From Lolium rigidum (taxonomy: Eukaryota > Streptophyta > Magnoliopsida > Poales > Poaceae): a DNA stretch of 64,000 bases. Shown here piece by piece: positions 54,179 to 64,000 of the stretch (position 1 is its first letter; every line of letters starts with the position of its first letter). The notes below the pieces were generated by a model. That model made no database searches. It was not told where the DNA came from and saw only the letters and a list, made by a program, of their open reading frames with translations. The stretch covers positions 350,219,696 through 350,283,695 of the forward strand of contig NC_061513.1 of NCBI RefSeq assembly GCF_022539505.1, read 5' to 3'. A program made the position numbers and the translations under genes.

Positions 54179-55345
54179 TGTTATCACCAGAATTTGACCG
54201 AGTCAGAGGTGGGCCGCGATCAAGATGGACTTGAAGAATATACATGGAAGAAATACGTGAATCGGCCTTTATATGCAAAGCTTGGGCTAGTTAGCCCGTG
54301 TATCTGTAATATAGTAGATCGCATCTTAGATTAAAAGATAGAGTTTAACCCGTGCACGGTTAGGTGCACGCCTAAATTAGAAAGTCCCCTGGACTATAAA
54401 TATGTATCTAGGGTTTATGAAATAAACAACAACCAACGTTCAACACAAATCAATCTCGGCGCATCGCCAACTCCTTCGTCTCGAGGGTTTCTACCGGTAA
54501 GCATCATGCTGCCTAGATCGCATCTTGCGATCTAGGCAGCACAGGCTTATTACGTTGTTCATGCGTTGCTCGTACTGAAGCCTTTTTGATGGCGAGCAAC
54601 GTAGTTATCTTAGATGTGTTAGGGCTAGCATTGTTCTTCGTATCATATGCTGTCGTAGTGCAACCCTTGCACATCTAGCCGTCCTTACACCTATCTTAGG
54701 TGTAGGGGCGGCACCCCGCTTGATCATTATTTAGTAGATCCGATCCGTTACGGTTGCTCCTTGTTCTTCAAGGATTAGTTTAATATCTGCAATAGTTAGG
54801 CCTTACAAAGGGTTGGAGGATCCGGCGACGCGCGAGGTGTCGTTTGCTAGCCCTAGACAGGATGTTCCGAGGATCAACCTCGTGTTGGTTTTTAGGCCTT
54901 GTCTAGGACCGGCTTACGATCACCGTACGTGACCGCGAGGCCCAATCGTGAGTAGGATGATCCGATTATGCGGTGAAAACCCTAAATCGTCGTAGATCGC
55001 TTTAGCTTTATCTTGATCAAGCGGGACCACCATATATTCGTGCACCTCGTACAAATCATGGGTGGATCGGCTCCTTGAGCCGATTCACGGGATAACCTGA
55101 GAGCCGATCGAGGCTCGTATTTAATGTTTACGTGTATGCCATGCGGGAAACTAAGCGAGGCATCTCCATCACCTTCCCGACCGGGTATAGGTCGGGTGGC
55201 ACGCCCTTGCACCAGCATCGGACGTGTGTACCAGAGGCTTTGCGGGCCGTCGCTCGGAGGGACCAGGGCCAGCCGCAGCCCTAAGTTGTTCCCGGCTCTA
55301 CTGTGTTGCCCGTCGCTGCCCGCCAGTGGGTTTCTGACCGCAACA
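54179..55345 (+). repeat. 3' LTR of the chimeric element
   Basis: 1167 bp, preceded by the purine tract ACCAGGGGGCATG. It differs from the 5' LTR at a couple of dozen positions by eye, many of them C/T or G/A at CG sites. Confidence 0.9.
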
Positions 55346-55350
55346 AGAAC

Positions 55351-56620
55351 TTCTCGGGTTCCTAGTCTCAGCAAGAGGAATAGAGGCCAATCCAGAAAAA
55401 ATTCAAGCTATCGTAACAATGAGAAAGCCAACAAAGTTGAAAGAAATACAACAACTAACTGGGCGAGTTGCAACTTTAAGCAGATTCGTCGCCAGACTGG
55501 GAGAAAAGGCGTTGCCGTTCTACGCTCTGATCAAGCAAGGAGATAAGTTTCAATGGAACGAAGAGGCAGACAGAGCTTTCGAGGATCTCAAACGCATAAT
55601 TTCGACACCACCAATCCTGGTGGCGCCTAAGGAGAAGGAACCCCTCTTGCTATACATTGCAGCCACACCTCAGGTGGTCAGCAGAGCACTCGTAGTCGAA
55701 AGAGAGGAAGAAGGAAAACTCCATGGAGTACAGAGACCAGTATATTTCATCAGTGAAGTATTATCGCCTTCAAAACAGCGGTACCCGCAATACCCGAAGC
55801 TAGCATATAGAGTGTTTACAACCGCAAGAAAACTGCGGCACTATTTTTCGGCGCATCCGATAATAGTGGTCAATGAGGCGCCTTTATCTAGTATACTAAA
55901 CAATCCAGAAGCTACGGGTCGTGTCTCCCTGTGGGGAATAGAGCTTTCCCCTCGGGACATCACGTACGAAAAAAGAAAAGCAATAAAGTCGCAAATTCTA
56001 CCAGACTTCATCGCAGAGTGGATGGAGTTACAAAATACGGGACCCCCGGATTTATCGAGAACCTGGACTATGAATTTCGACGGGTCCAAGAGATTAGAAG
56101 GAGCTGGAGCAGGCGTGATGCTAATATCACCTGAAGGCGACAAATTAAAGTATGTTTTACGGATGACGTTTCCAAACGTATCTAATAATGAGGCAGAATA
56201 CGAAGCTCTCATACACGAGATGAAGATGGCAAAGACTTGTGGCGCAACTTGATTAAAAATCTTAGGCGACTCACAGTTGGTGGCTCAGCAAGTCATGAAT
56301 CAGTGCGATGCAGTCAATGACAGTATGATAGCATACAAGGAAGTGTACAATGAGCTAGAGAAGTTGTTTGATGGATGCGAGGTAAATCACATCAGCAAGA
56401 TAAGCAATGATGAAGCTGATGTTCTTGCAAATATCTGGTCGCAATGTCTCGCGATTCCACCAGGCGTGTTTTGGGAGGAAATAGCCGAGAGATCTACAAA
56501 GCTGAAGAAACCAAAGAAGAAGGAGAAGGATGAGAAACCCTCGGGAGCTACAAAAGCAGCACTGGAAGAAGAAGAGGAACACGACTTGGTAATGATGGTG
56601 CAAATTCCATGGATGCAAGC
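55351..56620 (+). pseudogene. Tat2 RT end and two RNase H domains
   Basis: It continues the RT thumb (GFLVSARGIEANPEKI) after the chimeric insertion. Then comes a Gypsy-type RNase H segment (WNEEADRAFEDLK...). A second, archaeal-type RNase H region follows at about 56065-56450, with MNFDGSK, NNEAEYEAL and SNDEADVLA motifs. Dual RNase H is known in Tat-lineage elements. A TGA at 56250-56252 breaks the second domain. A Lys/Glu-rich linker follows, and E3 cuts the frame at 56621, before integrase. Confidence 0.85.
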
Positions 56621-58051
56621 TGATACGTCTCCAACGTATCTACAATTTCTTATGTTCCATGCTACTTTTATGATGATACACATATGTTTTATACACACTT
56701 TATGTCATTATTATGCATTTTCCGGAACTAACCTATTGACAAGATGCCGAAGTGCCAATTTCTGTTTTCTGCTGTTTTTGGTTTCAGAAATCCTAGTAAG
56801 GAAATATTCTCGGAATTGGACGAAATCAACGCCCAGTATCTTATTTTTCCACGAAGCTTCCAGAACACCGGAGAGAGACCAGAGGGGAGCTAGGGGGCCC
56901 CACACGCCAGGGCGGCGCGGCCAAGGGGTGGGGCGCGCCCCCCTATGGTGTGGCCCCACCAGGGCCCCTCCGAGGCTGCCCTTCCGCCTACTTAAAGCCT
57001 CCGTCGCAAAAACCCTAGAAGAATAAGCCACGACACGAGAAAAGTTCCAGAGCCGCCGCCATCACGAAGCCAAGATTCGGGGGACAGAAGTCTCTGTTCC
57101 GGCATGCCGCCGGGACGGGGAAGTGCCCCCGGAAGGCATCTCCATCGACACCACCGCCATCTTCATCGACCCTGTTGTCTCCTATGATGAGGAGGGAGTA
57201 GTTCTCCCCCGAGGCTGAGGGCTCTACCGTAGCTATGTGGTTCATCTCTCTCTTTGTGATCTAGTTGAATATCATCTATGTGCTACTCTAGTGATGTTAT
57301 TAAAGTAGTATATTCCTCCTCCATGATGTAATGTTGACAGTGTGTGCATCATGTAATACTTGGTATAAGCTATGATTGTGATCTCTTGTAGATTATGAAG
57401 TTAACTATTACTATGATAGTATTGATGTGATCTATTCCCCCTTTCATAGCCTGACGGTGACGGTGTGCATGCTATGTTAGTACTCGGTATAATTGCAATG
57501 GTCTATCATGCACTCTAAGGTTACTTAAATATGAACTCCGGATGTTGTGGAGCTTGTTAACTCCGGCATTGAGGTGCTCTTGTAGCCCTACACAATGAAT
57601 GGTGTTTGTTATCCAACAAGAGAGTGTAGAGTAGTTTCAGTTATGTGATCAATGTTGAGAGTGTCCACTAGTGAAAGTAGGATCCCTAGGCCTTGTTTCC
57701 AAGCATCGAAACTCTGTTTATTTACTGTTCCATTGCATGTTTACTCACTGCCGTATTTATTTCAGATTGCTATTACCACTCATATTCATCCATATTACTT
57801 GTATTTCACTATCTCTTCGCCGAACTAGTGCACCTATACATCTGACAAGTGTATTAGGTGTGTTGGGGACACAAGAGACTTCTTGTATCGTGATTGCAGG
57901 GTTGCTTGAGAGGGATATCTTTGACCTCTTCCTCCCTGAGTTCGATAAACCTTGGGTGATTCACTTAAGGGAAAACTTGCTGCTGTTCTATAAACCTCTG
58001 CTCTTGGAGGCCCAACACTGTCTACAGGAAAGAAGCCAATTGTGGACAGCA
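56621..58051 (+). repeat. 5' LTR of E3 (1431 bp)
   Basis: TGATACGTCT to GTGGACAGCA, with an end that differs from E1 and E2 (GTAGACATCA). GC-rich block at about 56890-56960, then CCTACTTAAAGCC at about 56987 in the TATA position. Confidence 0.85.
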
Positions 58052-58061
58052 AGCTATTTTC

Positions 58062-58275
58062 TGGCGCCGTTGCCGGGGAGGTAAGGTAAAAGGTATTCAC
58101 ATCCTCCGGCAACTAAGCTATTTTGTGGCGCCGTTGCCGGGGAGGTAAGGTAAACGGCACTCACACTCCGGTCCCCGGCAACTAAGCTATTTTCTGGCGC
58201 CGTTGCCGGGGAGGTAAGGTAAAAGGTATTCACATCCTCCGACTACTAAGCTATTTCTTAGCACTGTTGCCGGTG
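58062..58275 (+). promoter_or_regulatory. Tandem array of three tRNA-Asp primer-binding sites
   Basis: TGGCGCCGTTGCCGGGGA occurs intact at 58062-58079, 58126-58143 and 58195-58212, with spacings of 64 and 69 bp. A degenerate fourth copy (CACTGTTGCCGGTG) starts at about 58262. Each unit runs AGCTATTTT, the site, then GAGGTAAGGTAAA. Between sites 2 and 3, CCCCGGCAAC (58173-58182) is complementary to GTTGCCGGGG within site 2 (58133-58142). Confidence 0.9.
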
Positions 58276-58351
58276 TGTGAGTGCTCGAAGCTATTTCCTT
58301 TAGATCCTGCAATTGCATCTTTTTGTTTCTTGTTTACACTAGTTAGGCATA

Positions 58352-59107
58352 ATGGAAAACAACTGTGAGCTTTTTAATCTTTTTCCTGAGTTAAGACATG
58401 GATTGTTTGATGCGAAAATTAAAAAACCTATGGAACCTTATTTGCATGCTAGTAGCAATGATATTAGTATGAACGCTTTGAACACCATTGTTGCTAATGC
58501 TATGGAAAATTCTAAGCTTGGGGAAGCTGGTTTTGATGAGCATGATATTTTTAGTCCCCCAAGCATGGAGGAGAAAATTTACTTTGATGATACTTTGCCT
58601 CCCATTTATGATGATTATAATGATAATGGTATTTTGGTGCCACCTACTATGGAGGATAAAGTTTATTATGATTATACTATGCCTCCTATATTTGATGATG
58701 AGAATAATAATGATAGCTACTTTGTTGAATTTGCTCCCACTATTACTAATAAAATTGATTATGCTTGTGTTGGGAGTAGTAATTATTTTATGCATGAGAC
58801 TCATGATAAGAATGCTTTATGTGATAGTTATATTGTTGAATTTGCTCATGATACTACTGAAAGTTATTATGAGAGAGGGAAACATGGTTATATGCATCTT
58901 AATAATATTAAGTTTCCCCTCTTTATGTTGAGAATCTTGAAGTTACTCGTGTTTTATCTTCCTATGCTTGTCACTTTGCTCTTCATGAATTTGTTTATTT
59001 ACAAGATTCCTTTTCATAGGAAGTGGGTCAGGCTTAAATTTGTTTCATACTTGCTTTTTGATGCTCTCTTTTGCTTCAACTCTTATTTCTTGCGAGTGCA
59101 TCATTAA
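58352..59107 (+). CDS. Orphan acidic single-span membrane-like protein of E3
   Basis: This 251-codon unbroken frame is homologous to those of E1 and E2, with about ten extra residues after position 29. The acidic PP-D repeats (LPPIYDDYND, VPPTMED, MPPIFDDENN), the ETHDKNALCDSYIVEFAH block and the hydrophobic segment (FYLPMLVTLLFMNLFIYKI) are retained. The FLRVHH end is also kept. That three nested, differently aged copies all stay open is notable. Function unknown. Confidence 0.6.
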   Translation: MENNCELFNLFPELRHGLFDAKIKKPMEPYLHASSNDISMNALNTIVANAMENSKLGEAGFDEHDIFSPPSMEEKIYFDDTLPPIYDDYNDNGILVPPTMEDKVYYDYTMPPIFDDENNNDSYFVEFAPTITNKIDYACVGSSNYFMHETHDKNALCDSYIVEFAHDTTESYYERGKHGYMHLNNIKFPLFMLRILKLLVFYLPMLVTLLFMNLFIYKIPFHRKWVRLKFVSYLLFDALFCFNSYFLRVHH

Positions 59108-60188
59108 AATTGCTGAGCCCATCTTAATGGCTATAAAGAAAGCACTTCCTGGGAGATAACCCATGTTTTTATTTTACTACAGCAGTTTTGTTTTATATTT
59201 GAGTCTTGGAAGTTGTTACTACTGTAGCAACCTCTCCTTATCTTTATTTTATTGCATTGTTGTGCCAAGTAAAGTCTTTGATAGTAAGGTTGATACTAGA
59301 TTTGGATTACTGCGCAGAAACAGATTTCTTACTGTCACGAAATTGAGTCGCCCCGTCTGTAGGTAACTCAGAAAAATATGCCAATTTACGTGTGTGATCC
59401 TCAGATATGTACGCAACGTTCATTCAATTTGAGAATTTTCATCTGAGCAAGTTAAGTGCCCTAGAAAAATTCGTCTTTACGGACTGTTCTGTTTTGACAG
59501 ATTCTGCCTTTTTTCGCATTGCCTGTTTTGCTATGTTTGATGGATTTCTTTGTTCCATTAACTTTCAGTAGCTTTGTGCAATGTCCAGAAGTGTTAAGAA
59601 TGATTGTGTCACCTCTGAACATGTGAATTTTTGATTATGCACTAACCCTCTAATGAGTTTGTTTTGAGTTTGGTGTGGAGGGAGTTTTCAAGGGTCAAGA
59701 GAGGAGGATGATATATGATCAAGAAGAGTTAAAAGTCTAAGCTTGGGGATGCCCCCGTGGTTCATCCCTGCATATTTCAAGAAGACTCAAGCATCTAAGC
59801 TTGGGGATGCCCAAGGCATCCCCTTCTTCATCAACAAATTATCAGGTCACTTCTATTGAAACTATATTTTTATCCAGTCACATCTTATGTGCTTTACTTG
59901 GAGCGTCTGTTTGCTTTTATTTTCGTTTTGTTATTTTCATTCTCTGAATAAATTCATGCTTATGTGGGAGAGAGACACGCTCCGCTGTTGCATATGAACA
60001 CATGTGTTCTTAGCTTTACTCTTAATGTTCATGGCGAAGGTTGAAACTGCTTCGTTTATTGTTATTTGGTTGGAAACAGAAAATACTACATGTGGTAATT
60101 GGTATAATGTCTTGAATAATTTGATACTTGGCAATTGTTGTGCTCATATAGATCATGTTTAAGCTCTTGCATCATGTACTTTGCACCT
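59108..60188 (+). other. E3 3' UTR, interrupted
   Basis: Non-coding and similar to E1 24050-25105. PPT-like CTAAGCTTGGGGATGC is at about 59738-59753 and 59796-59811. It ends at TTTGCACCT, where E4 is inserted. Confidence 0.75.
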
Positions 60189-61879
60189 TGATGTCTACGG
60201 GAGCTTCTATTCTTGTAGACAGTGTTGGGCCTCCAAGAGCAGAGGTTTGTAGAACAGCAGCAAGTTTCCCTTAAGTGGATCACCCAAGGTTTATCGATCT
60301 CGGGGAGGAAGAGGTCAAAGATATCCCTCTCATGCAACCCTGCAACCACAAAGCAAGAAGTCTCTTGTGTCCCCAACACACCTAATAGGTGCACTAGTTC
60401 GGCGAAGAGATAGTGAAATACAGGTGGTATGAATAAGTAGTAGCAACGGCACCGGAAAAGTGCTTTGCCCAGGACGGTAAACAAGCGTAGTAACGCGGTA
60501 AAACAGGTAAACAAGCAGCGATAGCGATATTTAGGAACAAGGCCTAGGGATTAGACTTTCACTAGTGGACACTCTCAACTTCGATCACATAACGGAATAG
60601 ATAAATGCATACTCTACACCCTCTTGTTGGATGATGAACACCACTAACTGTGTAGGATTACACGAACCCTCAATGCCGGAGTTAACAAGCTCCACAATAT
60701 TCGATGTTCATATTTAAATAACCTTAGAGTGCATGAAAGCTCAACACGACTAAACCAAGTACTAACATAGCATGCACACTGTCACCTTCACACTATGTAG
60801 GAGGAATAGATCACATCAATACCATCATAGCAATAGTTAACTTCATAATCTACAAGAGATCATAATCATAGCCTACGCCAAGTACTAACACGGATGCACA
60901 CACTGTCACCATTACACCGTGCAGGAGGAATAAAACTACTTTAATAACATCACTAGAGTAGCACATAGATAAATTGTGATACAAAACACATTGCAATCAT
61001 AAAAAGATATAAATAAGCACTTCACTATGCCATTCATAACGGTGAATAAGTATTACGTGAAATATAGCCTAAGAGACCCACACGGTGCACACACTGTCAC
61101 CTTTACACACGTGGGACAAGGAGTCTCCGGAGATCACATAAGTAAAACCCACTTGACTAGCATAATGACATCTAGATTACAAGCATCATCATATGAATCT
61201 CAATCATGTAAGGCAGCTCATGAGATTATTGTATTGAAGTACATAGGAGAGAGATGAACCACATAGCTACCGGTACAGCCCCGAGCCTCGATGGAGAACT
61301 ACTCCCTCCTCATGGGAGACAGCAGCGTTGATGGAGATGGCGGTGGTGTCGATGGAGGAGCCTTCGGGGGCACTTCCCCGTCCCGGCGGCGTGCCGGAAC
61401 GAGAGACTCCTTGTCCCCCGGATCTTGGCTTCGCGATGGCGGCGGCTGCGGAAGGTTTCTCGTACCGTGGCTTTTCCGTATCGAGGTTTTAGGTCAAGGG
61501 GGCTTAAATAGGCGAAGAGGCGGCGTCAGAAGGTCAACGGGGCGACGACACTATAGGGGGGCGCGGCCCCCCCTTGGCCGCGCCGGCCTATGGTTTGGTG
61601 GGCCTGTGCCCCCTCTCTGGCGGTTCTCGTGTGTTACGGATGCTTCCGGGCAAAATAGGAACACGGGCGTTGATTTCGTCCAATTCCGAGAATATTTCTT
61701 TACTAGGATTTACGAAACCAAAAACAGCAGAAAACGACGAGCGGCACTTCGGCATCTTGTTAATAGGTTAGTTCCGAGAAAATGCACGAATATGACATAA
61801 AGTGTGCATAAAACATGTAGATATCATCAATAAGGTGGCATGGAACATAAGAAATTATCGATACGTCGGAGACGTATCA
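60189..61879 (-). repeat. 3' LTR of E4 (1691 bp)
   Basis: On the plus strand it starts TGATGTCTACGGG and ends GGAGACGTATCA, the exact complement of the E1 LTR termini. The polypurine tract complement GCATCCCCAAGCTTAG follows at 61880. Confidence 0.92.
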
Positions 61880-64000
61880 GCATCCCCAAGCTTAGTTTAC
61901 GCTCGTCCCGAGTAGGTAAACGATAAACAAAGATAATTTACGGAGTGACATGCCATCATAACCTTGATCATACTATTTGTAAAGCATATGTAGTGAATGC
62001 AGCGATCAAAACAATGTAAATGACATGAGTAAACAAGTGAATCATAAAGCAAAGACTTTTCATGAATAGTACTTCAAGACAAGCATCAATAAGTCTTGCA
62101 TAAGAGTTAACTCATAAAGCAATAATTCAAAGTAAAAGCATTGAAGCAACACGATGGAAGATTAAGTTTCAGCGGTTGCTTTCAACTTGTAACAAGTATA
62201 TCTCATGGATAGTTGTCAACATAGAGTAATATAACAAATGCAATATGCAAGTATGTAGGAATCGATGCACAGTTCACACCAGTGTTTGCTTCTTGAGGTG
62301 GAGAGAAATAGGTGAACTGACTCAACATTAAAAGTAAAAGAAAGGTCCTTCAACGAGAAAAGCATCGATTGCTATATTTGTGCTAGAGCTTTTATTTTGA
62401 AAACATGAAACAATTTTGTCAACGGTAGTAATAAAGCATATGAGTTATGTAAATTATATCTTACAAGTTGCAAGCCTCGTGCATAGTATACTAATAGTGC
62501 CCGCACCTTGTCCTAATTAGCTTGGACTACCGGATCATCGCAATACACATGTTTTAACCAAGTGTCACAATGGGGTACCTCCATGCCGCCTGTACAAAGG
62601 TCTAAGGAGAAAGCTCGCATTTTGGATTTCACGCTTTTGATTATTCTCAACTTAGACATCCATACCGGGACAATATGGACAACAGATAATGGACTCCTCT
62701 TTAATGCATAAGCATGTGGCAACAATTAATTTTCTCATATGAGATTGAGGATATACGTCCAAAACTGAAACTTTCACCATGAATCATGGTTTTAGTTAGC
62801 GGCCCAATGTTCTTCTCTAACAATATGCATGCTTAACCATAAGGTGGTAGATCTCTCTTACTTCAGACAAGACGAACATGCATAGCAACTCACATGATAT
62901 TCAACAAAGAATAGTTGATGGCGTCCCCGTAAACATGGTTATCGCACAACAAGCAACTTAATAAGAGATAAAGTGCATAAGTACATATTCAATACCACAA
63001 TAGTTTTTAAGCTATTTGTCCCATGAGCTATATATTGCAAAGGTGAATGATGGGAATTTAAAGGTAGCACTCAAGCAATTTACTTTGGAATGGCGGAGAA
63101 ATACCATGTAGTAGGTAGGTATGGTGGACACAAATGGCATAGTGGTTGGCTCAAGGATTTTGGATGCATGAGAAGTATTCCCTCTCGATACAAGGTTTAG
63201 GCTAGCAAGGTTATTTGAAACAAACACAAGGATGAACCGGTGCAGCAAAACTCACATAAAAGACATATTGAAAACATTATAAGAATCTACACCGTCTTCC
63301 TTGTTGTTCAAAACTCAATACTAGAAATTATCTAGACTTTAGAGAGACCAAATATGCAAACCAAATTAGCAAGCTCTAGGTGTTTCTTCATTAATGGGTG
63401 CAAAGTATATCATGCAAGAGCTTAAACATGAGCACAACAATTGCCAAGTATCAAATTATTCAAGACATTTTAGAATTACTACATGTAGCATTTTCCAATT
63501 CCAACCATATAACAATTTAACGAAGAAGAAACTTCGCCATGAATATTATGAGTAAAGCCTAAGGACATACTTGTCCATATGCAACAGCGGAGCGTGTCTC
63601 TCTCCCACACAATGAATGCTAGGATCCATTTTATTCAAACAAAACAAAAACAAAAACAAACCGACGCTCCAAGCAAAGTACATAAGATGTGATGGAATAA
63701 AAATATAGTTTCGAGGGAGGAACCTGGTAATGTTGTCGATGAAGAAGGGGATGCCTTGGGCATCCCCAAGCTTAGACGCTTGAGTCTTCTTAATATATGC
63801 AGGGGTGAACCACCGGGGCATCCCCAAGCTTAGAGCTTTCACTCTTCTTGATCATAGTATATCATCCTCCTCTCTTGACCCTTGAAAACTTCCTCCACAC
63901 CAAACTCGAAACAAACTCATTAGAGGGTTAGTGCATAATCAAAAACTCACATGTTCAGAGGTGACACAATCATTCTTAACACTTCGGACATTGCTCAAAG
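61880..64000 (-). other. E4 internal 3' UTR (partial)
   Basis: Read on the minus strand, it matches the E1/E2 3' UTR, with the E2-type version of the variable patch. PPT-like copies lie at about 63759-63775 and 63816-63832. No ORF of note. Confidence 0.75.

Larger units (their letters stand above)
50873..55345 (+). mobile_element. Chimeric large-LTR Gypsy-type element with 1167-bp LTRs
   Basis: It starts TGTTATCACC and ends GACCGCAACA, flanked by AGAAC at 50868-50872 and 55346-55350. Both LTRs are 1167 bp. The interior (2.1 kb) is a mosaic of its own primer-site region (52040-52540), a piece of an E2-type 3' UTR (about 52545-53660), an RT fragment of another Gypsy lineage (about 53665-54065) and a purine tract. 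No gag and no complete pol are present, so it is non-autonomous. Confidence 0.9.
46510..56620 (+). mobile_element. Tat-type Gypsy retrotransposon, 5' part (Tat2)
   Basis: It comprises a 5' LTR (46510-46918), primer site, gag, protease, RT and two RNase H regions. It is interrupted by a chimeric element at 50873-55345 and by E3 at 56621. Integrase and 3' LTR would lie beyond the window. LTR similarity shows it is the same family as Tat1 (6961-13801), which supplies the complementary 3' half in this window. The coding region has numerous stops. Confidence 0.88.
56621..60188 (+). mobile_element. Non-autonomous Gypsy-type element E3, 5' part
   Basis: It starts TGATACGTCTCC inside Tat2 pol and has a 1431-bp 5' LTR, a primer-site array, a 251-codon frame and part of the 3' UTR. 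Minus-strand E4 interrupts it at 60189; the rest of E3 lies beyond the window. It is a more diverged relative of E1 and E2. The target duplication (CAAGC at 56616-56620 expected) is not verifiable here. Confidence 0.88.
60189..64000 (-). mobile_element. Non-autonomous Gypsy-type element E4, 3' part, reverse strand
   Basis: It is the same family as E1, in opposite orientation. Its 3' LTR (60189-61879) ends at 60189, and the internal 3' UTR continues rightward past the window end. The insertion point in E3 corresponds to TTTGCACCT|ATTAATGAAG in E1 (about 25098). Expected duplication CACCT (60184-60188). Its ORF, if present, is outside the window. Confidence 0.9.

Noticed and set aside
60086..60514. 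142-codon minus-strand frame at the E3/E4 junction
   Set aside because: It spans the E4 LTR end and part of E3, so it is an accidental fusion; the LTR part repeats in all copies as non-coding sequence.

Overview
This window is repeat-dense plant DNA from a large grass genome. The elements include tRNA-Asp-primed Athila-type Gypsy elements, a BARE/Angela-type Copia, Tat-type Gypsy elements, a Pong-like Harbinger and a Stowaway MITE. That mix points to Pooideae; a Poeae genome (oat or ryegrass type) or a Triticeae genome fits best, but this is an inference from remembered element style, not from a search. I see no intact ordinary host gene and no tRNA, rRNA or CRISPR. Nearly all of the sequence is nested transposable elements.

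Layout. (1) 1-13801: the 3' part of a Tat-type Gypsy element (integrase end, then a spliced antisense gene region, then a 3' LTR ending at 13801). It is invaded by an Athila-type element whose 3' part fills 1-6960. (2) 13802-19646: an island without LTR elements. It holds a two-exon minus-strand zinc-finger-like pseudogene, minisatellites, a possible TIR element, a Stowaway MITE and two Helitron-like 3' ends. (3) 19647-43341: a Pong-like Harbinger element (TTA target duplication) with its transposase pseudogene on the minus strand. It carries a small TIR element and is split by a BARE-like Copia element (20331-42300, duplication ATCTT). That Copia has one 6.5-6.8 kb non-autonomous Gypsy element in each LTR: E1 at 21455-28207 (CGCAC) and E2 at 34192-40687 (AGTCC). 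(4) 43342-46509: a 1.5 kb poly-A retroposon with a 15-bp duplication, plus unassigned sequence. (5) 46510 to the window end: a second Tat-type element (5' LTR, gag, protease, RT, two RNase H regions). It is interrupted by a chimeric large-LTR element (50873-55345, AGAAC) and by E3 (from 56621). E3 is in turn interrupted by minus-strand E4 (from 60189).

The repeat units explain one another. E1-E4 have no gag or pol. They use the Athila tRNA-Asp primer site and share 3' UTR modules with the Athila copy, so they look like Athila-dependent non-autonomous elements. They are not empty, however: E1, E2 and E3 each keep an open 241-251 codon frame for an acidic protein with one hydrophobic C-terminal segment. 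That orphan frame, the triplicated primer-binding site of E3, the hairpin-rich LTR at 50873-52039 and the antisense spliced genes of the Tat element are the most interesting signals. Family names are from pattern memory. Element boundaries and target duplications were read directly from the sequence.
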